64,000 nt of DNA, from positions 13,826,001 to 13,890,000 of the forward strand of contig NC_065872.1 in assembly GCF_933775445.1 (NCBI RefSeq). Direction: 5' to 3'. Positions 1 to 11,484 of this stretch are shown here, one piece after another. The DNA comes from Argentina anserina. Lineage: Eukaryota; Streptophyta; Magnoliopsida; Rosales; Rosaceae. The notes under the pieces are model-generated. The model made no database searches. It was not told the origin of the DNA and saw nothing but the letters and a program-made list of their open reading frames with translations. Both the position numbers and the translations under genes were made by a program. How positions within the stretch are numbered: position 1 is the first letter of the stretch; each line of letters begins with the position of its first letter.

Positions 1-264
1 ATTTTACTTACTCACATGATACTTATAGGGTACAATCCTGTAAATTGCATTCTGACTGGAAATCTGAATAACAATTTATATTTTTGTATTACAATTTGTG
101 TATTTCTGAAACTTCTTTGAAGTTTGTCTAATAATACTGATTGTGTATTTTTGACTGTTCGTGAGCTGTTAGTCTTTATATTCTTGTACTTTGTGCAATT
201 ATTAAATTTTATGGTTTAACCTTGGTTTCTTCTTTTATATGTTCATGTCATTGTCCAATTGCAG

Positions 265-304
265 AAAGCTCAATCTGTTGGATAAAGTTGATCGAGTACA
301 GTAG
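265..304 (+). CDS. possible last exon of a gene that begins left of the window
   Basis: A TTGCAG acceptor is followed by 13 codons ending KVDRVQ and a TAG stop. The sequence after it is AT-rich and resembles a 3' UTR. The piece is too short to recognise a family, and the rest of the gene lies outside the window. It could be chance, since short acceptor-to-stop stretches are common in AT-rich DNA. Confidence 0.25.
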
Positions 305-3300
305 TGTCACACCTGTGCCCGAAGCTGACACAGGTGGGTGTGTTGATTTCGGGGATAGGAGCCTAATGATCAACTATAAACAATGATATCTGCAAAGTCT
401 GATGCGGGTACGCGAATTGATTTTACAAGTGAATACTTTGATTTGGTATGGAGGAATGTAGTTAATAATCGGTCGTCGTAAATTTAAGCCTGGTATAATT
501 ATTATGTGATTTCTCCGTTTTTTTTTAATCGTAGGGCTGTGGGATTAACATAGAATATGAATTCTTTTGGTATGAATAGAATTTGTAGACTGGTTGCTCA
601 TTGGTTTGCTGGCCTTATATATACACCATATAATATGATTTTACTTATTACTTTCATTATTTTGAGAATGAAGTACTAAAGGAGGTTGGTGTTTATATGT
701 ATCGTAGACTTGACAAAGAAATATATTTTATGGACAATTATTCGAGGAGCAAGAAAGTTGTTAAAAGTAATATTAAAAGAAAAGGGGGAAAAAGAGTTAA
801 AAGACCAAGATAAAAATTGCATTTACAGATTCTTATTGTTATTAATGTCATCATTGTAGACTCTTGGATCAAGTTCCTTATTCAAATAATTAAGATTTGC
901 TTGTAGGATGTAAGGAATGAGGATCTCTTACTGTCAGTGTGTCTGTTATTGATCTGAATGTGTTCGATGACTAATTCCTTTGGTTTGAATAACAGGGACA
1001 CATCAATAATGGGAGGTAATTTCATTTTTTTTTTGTAACACTGCTTTCATGTGTTACAGTGTATCATCAGTTTATTACATTTTGGTAGAGGAAATATTGA
1101 TCTAGAAAGCTGGGGTGGTCAAAATGAAAAATATGTATTAAAATTACTTCTGATTTTGTTTGTGAATTTGATCTATTTATGATTTTCAAATATTAAAGTT
1201 TAGTCCCATTTGACATTCTCATTTGTGATTTTGGTGGTGTGAGATTTGAAGAAGAATGAAATTGCCTGATAGCTGAGTTTAGGTTCTACAGGTATAACTA
1301 TTGATTAATAGCCAAGTTCAGTTTTTCAGGTTGATCTTTGTCCATGCTAAGATGCAGGTTGACTGTGAGGCACTTACTTAATATGTTATATTCTTAAAAG
1401 TTACTTGACATGTTTTACCATTTTATTCTCATGAATGATGTCATAGGATCTTCTTTGCAAAATAAGTACAAAAGTTCTGTTTGCTTATTTTATGATTTGT
1501 ACGTACATGTTACATAAACTTGAATTAATGATTTTTGTCAATGTGTAATATCAAACCCAAATCAATAGAAGTAAAAATGATAGGACCGCAACTACTGTTA
1601 ATACATGTGGTCATTAGAGCTGATTTGATTGCAGCATGAGCACATTTTGGATGTGCAGCCTGGATATAAGCAGCAGCACGCCTAGCATGAGGGTCAGAAT
1701 GAGACATGGATTTTGAGATTTATGGATGTTAATGGAGTACAACTTAAGGTACAAATAAGAATTTACATTCGAAGAAGATTTATATTATTATATATTGTTT
1801 TCTGGATTCTAACTTCATCAGCTTATCAAACAATATAAAGAAAGACATGCCCCAGTTATGATTCTATATGCTGAAGCAGAACACTTCATGCACTAGTCAT
1901 TGAAATGGAGTAAATATGCGTGTGCCCTCATATCTTAGTTTCTGGACCTCTGCCCGTGATTGTTCTATTTACACGAAAATGGTAAATCGGGTTGTTGATG
2001 CGTGTGCAACTGTGCATGTAGCTGCCGTGTGGTTGTTTCCTGTGTCTCATGAAGGCAGGGCATGTCTTTTGTGGGGGTTTATGTCTTTGTATAGGTTCTT
2101 TTGGTTTAGATCGAAGGCAGGTCTTAGCCAGAAGAGGCCAACATTTTCTCTTAGCCAAAAGAGATCCGTCTACCCAATCCGACCCGTAAACCCATACCAC
2201 AAAGGTCGTTTTTCTCACGTCTCATTCAGATTCCCTGAATTTTGTTCAATACTCTCCTATTTGCCCTTTCAGCTCTCACCGATTTTTCTGGTTTACGTTT
2301 TGTCTGAAGCTTTTTTGTATGTACTTGGGTAGTGGCTGAGGTACTTCGACTGATCAAGTACTTTGTTGTCAGCTTCCCTTATAAGATGAGTTATTTGGTT
2401 GTTTAAAATTAAAATTAGGTGTGTTTGCTCGATATGATTTTATACTAAAATCCGGAAATTAATTGTAATCAGTTGGTCCTTTTTATTGTTCTCTATCTCA
2501 CACTTGCTCTGTTAGTCTGTTAGTTTTGTAGGTTCATCAGACTTCACAGCGTGCAGGCAATGAATTTGTTTCCCCATTTTCTGTACAGAAATGCTTATGT
2601 ATAATTAGGGTCTCCCCCCTCCCCTGCATTTCCAAGAAAAATATTAATTATGGTTTAAGGCCTCAAAGTGCAGTCAAAATAGTGCCATATGTGATAAAAG
2701 TCTAATCACCTTGCTACCAGAGCACAATTGGCTTTCAGTTCCTACTCATAGTTACATTGACAACATTAGATCACTGTCAATTGCCAAATGTAAATCCAAA
2801 GCAGCTAAATTCTGCAAATGATAGAAGCCTTCTGTTATTTTTGACCTAACAGTGTCAAAATCATGAGTTGGGTTTAATTCTGTGTACGGTGGTGTTTTTC
2901 TTTTTGGTTTTTCGTGGTAGTGTATGTGAGTAGGGGGTGGTTAACCTGATATGTTTGCTGCTTGGTTCTTTCTATTGGATTGAGAGTGGATAAGCTCAAT
3001 GATTTCTTCAAATGGCTTTGTCTTTGTAAAATGAGGGTTGGATATTACCATTGCCCGTCATAGTTGATATGTTTATTGAAATATGGTTATGGTATTTGAT
3101 TGTTATATTGCTTTAAAGCAGATAATGTACGTTGTTTGGTTTTGCTTTGTTATTAGGTAACTTATAGAATTCACCATTGAAGCAAGTAATAAAGGATTAT
3201 ATTCACCATTATATTTGCTATAATAGGCGAGTGTATGTATGTGATTAAAGAGAGAAATATCAAAGAGTTTGAGGCAATTGACATAGCAGCATATACAATT

Positions 3301-4098
3301 TCTTTGGATACCTGGACTACCCCGTGTGACATAGAAGACGCAAAAGCCTGGGTCAAGAGCAGAAGTTCAGTTAAGAAAGTTTGAGGTAGTTTTCTTCTTC
3401 CTTCATTTTTCCTTTGATAAGTGCATCTTAACAAAATTGTGATGCTGAACATAATAAAGATAAAAGATGAAAGAAAGAATATGGAGAAGGAGAGATGGCA
3501 GAAGTAGGGAATAGAGTTACCACCACATATATCCTTCTTGATATCATTTTTCTTTGAACATTCTGATCGCTTCACAAATGGACTGAAACAAGTATGCCAC
3601 CTCATTTAATTCTTCACCATCTGTGCCGCGTCTATAATAATTCGGAAGATGATGTTTGCAATTGGAGTCTCATGTAATTCCCTTTGCTGCGCAGGATGCA
3701 CGCAATTGGATATCCAATTACGTAGTACGGAGTTATACCTTCTGTGGGATTCCTATCCTTCACCTTGTATCTTTTTGTTAGTTAATAGCCCATCTATGTA
3801 AATATGGGTTCTATTCAATCATGTGAGGACTACTCTGCTTCTAGAGATATTTTGATGTTCTGTATAGGTTTAACTTTAACTGCTTGCCATATATGTGGCT
3901 CTTTTTTATACTGCCTTTTAAGTAGTGAGATCAAATCGGTTTATCATACTTGGTGTTTTCATTATATCACTAATTTTATATGGGATTGTACACCTATCAT
4001 TCTGTAGTTGTGTTTGTTTGCTGATTTCTACAGCTCCCAACTCTTATCGACTACATTTCGCTCTATTTACATTACTTATTGATAATCCCAAGTTATCA
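305..4098. other. non-coding interval without a recognisable gene
   Basis: AT-rich DNA with only short unsupported ORFs. The longest (about 1916-2332 +, 3171-3605 -) have no recognisable domain and the composition of non-coding DNA. The right part may belong to the Helitron whose 3' end is at 4127, but I could not find a convincing 5' terminus. Confidence 0.6.
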
Positions 4099-4127
4099 CC
4101 CGCAGCAACGCGCGGGCTCCTATCTAG
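4099..4127 (+). mobile_element. Helitron 3' terminus (hairpin plus CTAG)
   Basis: A 5-bp GC stem (CCCGC at 4099-4103, GCGGG at 4112-4116) closes an 8-nt loop. CTAG at 4124-4127 follows after 7 nt, and the next base is T. A short GC-rich hairpin just before a CTRR end, inserted before a host T, is the standard Helitron 3' signature. This hairpin motif is common in plant Helitrons. The 5' end (TC after a host A) was not located, so the element's length is unknown. Confidence 0.6.
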
Positions 4128-4949
4128 TGTTCACTCTATTTCTGTGATATTATGTGATGACACTCTTATTTAGTAGGGTTGAGATTCAAACCTTCTATAT
4201 CTTAATGTCACCTGACCAGATCTTGATCGACACTCTTTCTATTCGATTCACCATCAGCCAATAATCGGTCACCGGAAAAACGTCCACTAAACTGTTGTTG
4301 CAATACTGCTGTAGCAATTTTACGCTCTTGCTTGATGAGGACTATGAGATATTGAGATTATCTCAATATGCTCCCCCTTGATTCCAGATGTACCATTCTG
4401 TTGTACATTTTTTGAACTATTAGTCGCCATCCTCTAATTTTGAACCATGAATAGAGAGCCAGCTAAACTGCATTTTTCTACCTAAAGATCAAACAGAACA
4501 AAAAATTGTAAGTCTTGCGCATTTTTTTTGGTTAAAAAAGAAGAATCAGTCCTCTTTCAACTCTGATCACATGATAATCTAAAATGGTATGAACTCCTTG
4601 AATTAGGGCTAAAAGAACAACCGTTTTTCATGAACGTTTCAACTTGATTTAGATGCACTGCAAATCATTGTTGGCTAATCAAGTTAGAAACGGGAAAGAA
4701 AAACTTAACAAAAGTAAAAACTTAGACCAAGATGGGTTGGAGGACGATCTAGTTTCTGTTTGGTTTTTAAATTTCCAGTGACTCATTGAGAATTGGTTTA
4801 TATACATCATAACATAACTCCTCAAAATTTAGAAAGCCAATATTCAAATATAACCACAAAGTACATGATAATACAGTTTTGCATCTCAGATAAAAGAAAA
4901 AAAAGACAGAGATAGAAAATTTCTCAATTAACCATTACACCAACAGAGC
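4128..4949. other. intergenic DNA and 3' UTR of the RING-H2 gene
   Basis: No coding potential seen. A short perfect inverted repeat (ATATTGAGA / TCTCAATAT) lies near 4350-4372. The right end, just downstream of the RING-H2 stop codon, should hold that gene's 3' UTR. Confidence 0.5.
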
Positions 4950-5681
4950 TCAAATGCTCGAATGCAACACAAAAATTCCATCCTGCACAGGTGGATTAAA
5001 CCACGGTAATAGTATATCAGGTGATAGCAAAGGGTGGGAGCAAATGGGGCAACTGGGTTTGACCACCAGCCACTTAGAAATGCAAGGTCCATGAAAGCAA
5101 TGCAAGCATGGTAATCGAACACCGTCGTCATATTCAATCTCGTAGTCGTCCAAACAAATAGCACATGTTCCACATCTCGTAGCTTTAAAATAGCCCCGCA
5201 TAGAATCTCTAATCGCTTCATCATCTTTAAGATGATGCTTAACTGCAATTGTATCACAAAGTCGCACATCAACAAAACCCTTGGTGTCTGATCCAATGGA
5301 ACTTTGAACAAGATGAATTATTTTTGGCACAATTTTGGCCAAAAGTCTTGGAGGAATATGCGCCTGGACAAAATCCATCATCAGATGCCCGGAAGGAGTT
5401 TGTGCAATAGTTTCAGCATTGTGGTGATGGAACTCAGAGGGACGGACCGTTATGGCTTTAGTTGGGGATCCGGGGATCATCCAAACCTCTAAAACTTCTC
5501 CATCCGGCAATGTTGCCAAACTGTGCATGGTTTCCTTATAGAACATAAATCGGATCATAAGCGCATCATCACTAGGTGGAATCATCTGGGCTGCTGCAGT
5601 CTCAACAGAGCTGCATAGCTGCCATACCACACCAAATTCGGAGAGTTGGTAAATTGCGAGGGTTCCCGGTACCACAGACAT
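4950..5681 (-). CDS. RING-H2 zinc finger protein, probable E3 ubiquitin ligase
   Basis: A 243-residue protein from the first ATG in frame (MSVVPGTL). The open frame runs further upstream, but only from a TTG that sits on a TTTGCAG acceptor-like site, so I place the start at this ATG and treat the upstream part as 5' UTR. Near the C-terminus, residues 173-214 give a full C3H2C3 RING: C173, C176, C192, H194, H197, C200, C211 and C214, with a Trp three residues after C200 as usual in RING-H2 fingers. RING-H2 proteins normally recruit an E2 and ubiquitinate substrates. The N-terminal 170 residues match no domain I know, and there is no clear membrane segment, so ATL-type membership is unlikely. 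The substrate is unknown. The coding part lies in a single exon. Confidence 0.85.
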   Translation of the reverse strand: MSVVPGTLAIYQLSEFGVVWQLCSSVETAAAQMIPPSDDALMIRFMFYKETMHSLATLPDGEVLEVWMIPGSPTKAITVRPSEFHHHNAETIAQTPSGHLMMDFVQAHIPPRLLAKIVPKIIHLVQSSIGSDTKGFVDVRLCDTIAVKHHLKDDEAIRDSMRGYFKATRCGTCAICLDDYEIEYDDGVRLPCLHCFHGPCISKWLVVKPSCPICSHPLLSPDILLPWFNPPVQDGIFVLHSSI

Positions 5682-6310
5682 AATTTTAGAATCAGGTAGT
5701 CGGTACTTGGTAAATTCCAAAGGCTGCAAAGAAGCTGATTAAATGAGGCAAGCTAGCTGTTTGAATAGTAGGGATGATAAACTATATATATATAGTGAAG
5801 CAACTAGAACACCAACTTGGACACGGACTCCCAATCACGGCTAAGAAATTAGTCACTTCCCCAGTTGGATCCGGCTTAGACACGAATTCTAGTCTGCTAT
5901 GGATTTCTTACTGCTCTTGGGAAATTTTTTTAGCAATTTAACCAGGTCAATTACGATTAACAAAACTTGAGAACAAGATTATAAACATATCCATTCAAAA
6001 AGAAGTAGCAGAAACATAAATTTAATTTTTCCGACCTGCAATTGAATATGATGGCTGTTTTCCGGTGGTCGGAGGAATCTTCACAGGGAAAGAAGCGAGA
6101 AGCGATTGGCAACCTGAAATCCTTCTCCGAGGATCGGCAGGAAGAGGATCGGATAACAGTTTAGGGATCTGATTGAAGTTTGAGGTTTTTTTTTCCTGAG
6201 AATCGGTTGAGGTTTAGGTCGTGGTTGATCGTTCTCTAATCTAGAAACCCCAATAATGTACGGCCCGGTCCAAACACGCAAGTACACTGTACACAAACTT
6301 AATCTCAAAA
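5682..6310 (-). promoter_or_regulatory. 5' UTR and promoter region of the RING-H2 gene
   Basis: Splice-like sites on the minus strand (donor TTGCAG|GT near 6038, acceptor TTTGCAG near 5718-5724) suggest a leader intron of roughly 320 bp. The stretch 6040-6200 lacks a usable ATG and looks like a leader exon. This is inference from splice motifs only. Confidence 0.35.
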
Positions 6311-7567
6311 CATGTTCACGTGCGTGAAGAAGAACCTGTAACACTTCGAGTCGAAGCTTCAAATCTCTTTCCAGCCACGCCAGCACTGTCGCCGGCCGCC
6401 ACGTACTCAACTTGCCTAAATTCAAACAAAATTGTCTTAGAGGAGAGTCGCACAAACGCCCAGTCCTTTTTAGGTACAACGACTTGGCCAACTCATCTAA
6501 ACCAACTTCACGTTTTTATCTCTTCAAAATATATAACGTATTTACAAAGTTTTGGCAAAATATCTAATTTTAACTAACTTTACTACTTTATTTTTATTTT
6601 CTACGCTTAAGTATTCACGTAAAATTAATTTTAAACTACAACTCACTGCAAACTGATATTTATATAAGATTTGAAATATATTAGATAATTGATCAAATGA
6701 AAATCTATTCAAATTTCTTTCAAAAATTTCATGTTTTTGTTCAAATTTTCATCAATATTCTTAATTATTTTTTAAAATCGATATATCTTTAAAAATTTAG
6801 TTGAAATTTCTATTTTTAAGCCCTCGATATTTTCATTCTCGCCGAAATTTTAGTCCTTGACTACAATAATTCATGCATTTTTTGTATATTTTCCAGGAAT
6901 GTTGATCACTAGTGTAGAGACTACACAAAACGTATATATGTGGATCAGTACTGGACCTCATTCTCAGATATCAGAATTATCAGAAAACTTATTTTATTTC
7001 CAAAAAGTTCGATTTGTATCTCTATTTTAGTACTTTGGACCTCTGTCGTCATTTATCTTTGTTTCTTCCTCTATGGTTGGTTATGTTCTTTTAAGGACCT
7101 CTGAATCGGCAACCAGCAGCCATGAAAGACCAGTTGACAAAAGTTTGCATCACGCGATTTGTTACAGTCCAAAATCTTCGTACTTTAGGTCATCTACCTG
7201 ACTCTACCGCCACGACCTTTTTAGTTCAACGAAATCTTGGTACTGAAAACACAGTACAATAATAATACCAGCTCTGGAAAGCCCCCACTGTAAGCTGGAA
7301 TTGTCGTGTGTGGCTCGGAAAATCCAGGACATTGGTTTAAAATAAAAAGGCATTATTTATGATTTTGTTGTTGTTTTATAAAATTACAATTATTGTGGGG
7401 CGTCTACTTCACGAGTAGGAATGTGTCATTCATAAGGCTTTGTTTAACAAACTAGAATCAGAGCTGGCTAGGATTTGCAAAGTATGATACTAACTTCTTG
7501 ATGATATAGCTAATATTAATATTCCAACATATAATATTCTAGCTAGATTTAGAAAAACTCTCTCCTC
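6311..7567. other. non-coding interval
   Basis: AT-rich intergenic DNA with no gene or clear transposon end. A stretch near 6720-6880 with repeated AAATTT and TCGATATTTTC-like words looks like an old repeat, but no boundaries can be set. Confidence 0.45.
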
Positions 7568-8830
7568 TCGGGAAAAACTATGAGGTGTCGCCATCATCTT
7601 CATAGTAGTATATGCCAGGTCCGACGACACGCCTTTGCAGCGTTGTCGTCGGACAAGCTAGATGAGATCTCGAATCCGGTGATGGTGGGTCCATCTATGT
7701 TGCCAGCAATAGGAGGGTAACGTTGTGTTTCCAGGTTTTTGTGGAGTGTCTCGGCGTCGTGTAGCAAGAGAAGGTGGAGGCTGGGTTGGGATTGCTTTCT
7801 TCTCGGAAGGACCGAGGTCGGCCTTGCAAGCGATTTGCGGTGGGGATGTCGACTATTTGCGGAGGGTGCTGGCGATGCGGTGTCATCGCTGAGTACTCCA
7901 AGATTTAGATCTCGGGTTTGCCGGACTTGGTCTGGGAGGTTAAGTTCAAGACTGAGGAGGAGTGATTCGATAAGATGACTGGTACTAGGTGGTGGTGACG
8001 TTGCCGGGGTTGAAACATGACCATAAGAGCTGGCGATGCGGTGTCATCGCTGAGTACTCCAAGATTTAGATCTCCGGTTTGCCGGACTTGGTCTGGGAGG
8101 TTAAGTTCAAGACTGAGGAGGAGTGATTCGATAAGATGGCTGGTACTAGGTGGTGGTGACGTTGCCGGGGTTGAAACATGACCATAAGAGCTGACGGGAA
8201 GGGTGCATCATCCTCTATGCGTTCTGCTAGATTGGGTTGGGCCTGTTGGAAATAAGGCATGAGCCTGGGTTTGTGCCTGGGTTTGGGCTTTGGCCATCAA
8301 TTTTCTTTATTTTAGTTTAGTTAAACCTTATTTAGTTTTTCTAAGATGCGACTTTCTGTCAAAAATAATACCCTATCGCTTTATGGTAGGGCAAAATGGG
8401 CATTGTGCCTATATCTGCACCTTGTGTGCCTTTTTTGCTCTAGGTAGGTGTCACTTATTTGTTAAATGGGTGCTTCCTCCTAGCGGTAAGATGAGACTAA
8501 GTCTCGTCAGGTTATTTCGGTAGCATGGTTGGGGAGCTTTTTTATTTGACATTAGGATATGTAAGCGATGTTTCATCATTTTAAGCGGTACATATTTATT
8601 GTGCTCTCACTTATGTCACCGCTGTTTACAAACAAATAGAGTCGCCATTAGAGTTGTGCTCTTTGCTAGTTGGTGCTTTGTTAGGTACTTATTTGTAAAG
8701 ACTTTTGATATTATTTCAAATCTTTGTAATAAGGAGTTTAGGCTTTACGTCTCTCCCTTGTATTCAACAGTTTTATTAATGCAGGCTAGAGGGTATCCTT
8801 ACAAGCCCTTTATTCAAAAAAAAAAAATAA
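7568..8830 (+). mobile_element. retroposon-like sequence with A tail (truncated LINE or similar)
   Basis: The composition shifts abruptly to GC-rich at the left. The block ends in a T-rich segment and TTCAAAAAAAAAAAA at about 8813-8828, as expected for reverse transcription from an A-tailed RNA. No reverse transcriptase domain is readable, and I could not find a target-site duplication. A 161-bp tandem duplication lies inside. The end motif TTCAAAAAA also occurs at the 3' end of the retroposon at 61251-62125, so the two may belong to one family. Confidence 0.4.
7868..8189 (+). repeat. 161-bp tandem duplication (two copies)
   Basis: The unit starting GCTGGCGATGCGGTG at 7868 recurs at 8029 almost unchanged (for example CTCGGG versus CTCCGG, ATGACTGG versus ATGGCTGG). 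A third copy begins at 8190 but diverges after a few bases. The high identity indicates a recent event. 161 is not a multiple of three and there is no open frame across it. Confidence 0.9.
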
Positions 8831-9309
8831 GATCTGGCTAATCAGTAATCACCCTACACTGGTAAAATATGATTTGAAAAAGGTGGCATACTTGCAATAA
8901 GAAGAAGGCGATGAATTATAAAAGGATAAACTTCCAAAAAATCTTCCCTTCACCATCTGAAGGTTCACTTGTCCTACATGGCAAAATTACAGCCATTTCT
9001 TCCAGTCAATTTTTGATATGATGTTAGTCAATATATTTTCGTCACTGTTTTTTTTAATACAAGTAGAATGTAAAAAACACACACAACGTGAGTATTCTGC
9101 GAGTGAAAACAAAGGAAGCTGTATCTTTTTGTTATGAAACGTTCTCCTCTACAATAAAAAATTAGAGAGTTGGACAGGTGTAAGAGCCCTGCTTATGCCA
9201 CGTATAATACTTGAAATTTATGATAATTTTCAGGAAATACCATAACCTTCTGAAAATTTTAATAAAAAACTAGGGGGTTTAAAAAAGTCTCGAAAATTAG
9301 TACATTGTA

Positions 9310-9665
9310 AGGGTGATGCTCTCTATCTACTTGTGTTAAAATTTGCTCTTAAGGAGATATTAAGATACATAAGGTTAACCAAGTAGATCGAGACCCAAAT
9401 AATATCAAAAATATGTGAATTTTCTATCATACTCATATTTCACCATAATATTGATATCCAATGGTTGATATATCTAAATTTCATTTCCTCATTATAGTTG
9501 AATTGAAAATACATACACTTACGTATAATATGTGAAATAAGTTATACTACTTTAGCATATATGTTGTGACCCATTGTGATTTATGTGACTAAATTGTCAT
9601 AATAAAATTTTGACCATTGGATGTGACTATGTCAGTGAAATATGGTTATGTTTCAAAATTTACCT
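9310..9665 (+). repeat. diverged direct repeat, copy 1
   Basis: About 350 bp containing CTTAAGGAGATAT, TGTGAATTTTCTA, TAATATGTGAA and TGACCATTGGAT. The same words recur in the same order and orientation about 977 bp downstream, with many substitutions and small indels. It is probably an internal duplication within one old mobile element. Confidence 0.7.
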
Positions 9666-10259
9666 ACATTGGTCAATGCTTGGATTTCGATCACGAGACA
9701 ACCATTTTGTAGCTCACTACCTCCAAAAGGGTAGATGTGTTTCCCAGTAATAAATATATCACAAGTTTTATATGGGTGAATAGAGCACATTATTCTAGCG
9801 TGTGGTAATTTTTTGAATAAATTTTTCAAGTATTCGAATTTTAAGATTCTCGTAAGATTTTCAAAAACTTGTAAAATAAAATAAAGTCAAAAGATTCCAC
9901 GGGGTGCATTTCCAGCCTCACAAAACATTTTTCAATGATTTCATTACTTAAAAAGAATAACAAAAATAATTCTGGTGCCCGAGAAATTTTCAGAAAATCT
10001 TCACCTTGTTAAGTTTTGATTTTTCAAAATGGGGATTCAAAATGACCTACAAGTTCAAAAAGTCTTTAAAATGGCTTCGGTTCCCTAGAGTCCCTTAAAA
10101 TCGAGCCACGTGTAATATATACAGATACATGTAACACATCTATATGTATCATTTGTTATATTTGAATATATAATTATATTTAAGGCAATGAACCTTTCAT
10201 AATTATTAATAAATAGTCCAGGTATTGAAAAAAAATCTCAAAAATCACTACACACTCAC

Positions 10260-10645
10260 TTTGACATGTTCTATTCACCCGTGTAAAAAATTTTGTATAC
10301 TTATCATTGCATGATATAGTTGCTCTTAAGGAGATATAAGTATACACAATGTTAACCTATTGGATCGAGACTCAAACGTTATTGAAAAAATTGTGAATTT
10401 TCTAGTGTACTCATACTTCACTATAACTATGACATCCTACGGTCATTATTACTATATTTCATTTCCTAAGTAAAGTTAGTTCGGTAACATATACACTTAC
10501 ATATAATATATGAACTAAGTTATACCACTTTAGTAGACACTTTGTGACATATTATGATTCATCTAACTAAATTTGAGAAATAAAAATTCGACCGTTGGAT
10601 TTGATCGAGAAAGTGAAATATAACTATGATTCAAAATTTGCTTAT
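10260..10645 (+). repeat. diverged direct repeat, copy 2
   Basis: The partner of the copy at 9310. Shared landmarks are GCTCTTAAGGAGATAT (here at 10322), GTGAATTTTCTAGTG, CATTTCCTAA and CGACCGTTGGAT. Identity by eye is roughly 70-75 percent, so the duplication is old. Confidence 0.7.
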
Positions 10646-11484
10646 TTTCAATAACATCGAAATAACAATTAAAAGCAAAAAACAAATACACAAACTATTA
10701 AACGTTGTCAAATGCCAAGAACAAGAAATAAAATAAAATAGGGTAGTAGCCTAGTAGGGACTAGGGACATGGTGGTGACGAAGGGAAGGGCCATTTTGCC
10801 ATTTTGGTGTGGGCTATGGTAATTTTGACCAATAAGACTGTAAGAGTACAGTCCCTCATGGTCCCCTACATGGTTAAAATAATTTGTTACAGACCACTTT
10901 TTGTTTACATGACTTGGGTCTCTTAGGGTGTAAAACAGACGCGTCGTTAAGTGTGGTATCTGTGAAGCTTTACTGGGTGGAGGGAAGAACCTCCGATAAA
11001 CATATGATCATCTGTAGTTAAAAGTACGCAACATATCTACCTTGTTATCTTGGACAACCAAAGTCAATGTAAATACATTATCATCTTTTCAAAATAATTA
11101 TCTTCAAATTAACGAAGAAGCTAGATATAGTTGTTCAGATTTAGAATAAGTTAGATCACTCGCTAGTCGTGGCAAACAAATAAACTGTATTTAGACTTGT
11201 GATATTGCTGCACAACTGTGAACTGAGATAAAAAAAATTAATTGCGTGTTGATTCATATGGTGCTTGTACTTTTCAAAGAGTTAGAAATTGAGAAAATGT
11301 CACCTTTGTTCTATAGTTTGTTGTTTTCATATGGTTTAGGGGAATTAGGGCGCTAATCACATAGGTAACTTTATGCCATAGTCTATGTGGGTTCTAACTT
11401 CCAAATGGCATAATTTAGCAAGTTGTTCTTTACATCTATGCAATTTTGAATATTTTCTCGCATAATCTCATTCATAGATCCCCA

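Larger units (their letters stand above)
8840..11484. other. AT-rich interval with repeats, no gene seen
   Basis: Low-complexity AT-rich DNA. The only structure found is the pair of diverged direct repeats listed separately. Phrases such as GACCGTTGGAT and its variants suggest an old non-autonomous transposon. The gypsy remnant begins near 11485 and no 5' LTR is visible before it. Confidence 0.5.

Noticed and set aside
1525..1707. 60-residue minus-strand frame with an Ala/His-rich start
   Set aside because: No recognisable domain, no clear splice partners, and the second half is AT-driven. Not enough to call an exon.
2127..2172. Two minus-strand words like the start of U2 snRNA (TTTTGGCTAAGA and TTCTGGCTAAGA)
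   Set aside because: Only about 15 bases match. The rest of U2 (branch-site pairing region, Sm site) and snRNA promoter elements are missing.
4928..5311. 127-residue frame overlapping the RING-H2 gene
   Set aside because: Shadow in another frame of the RING-H2 coding sequence, which itself carries all eight zinc ligands.
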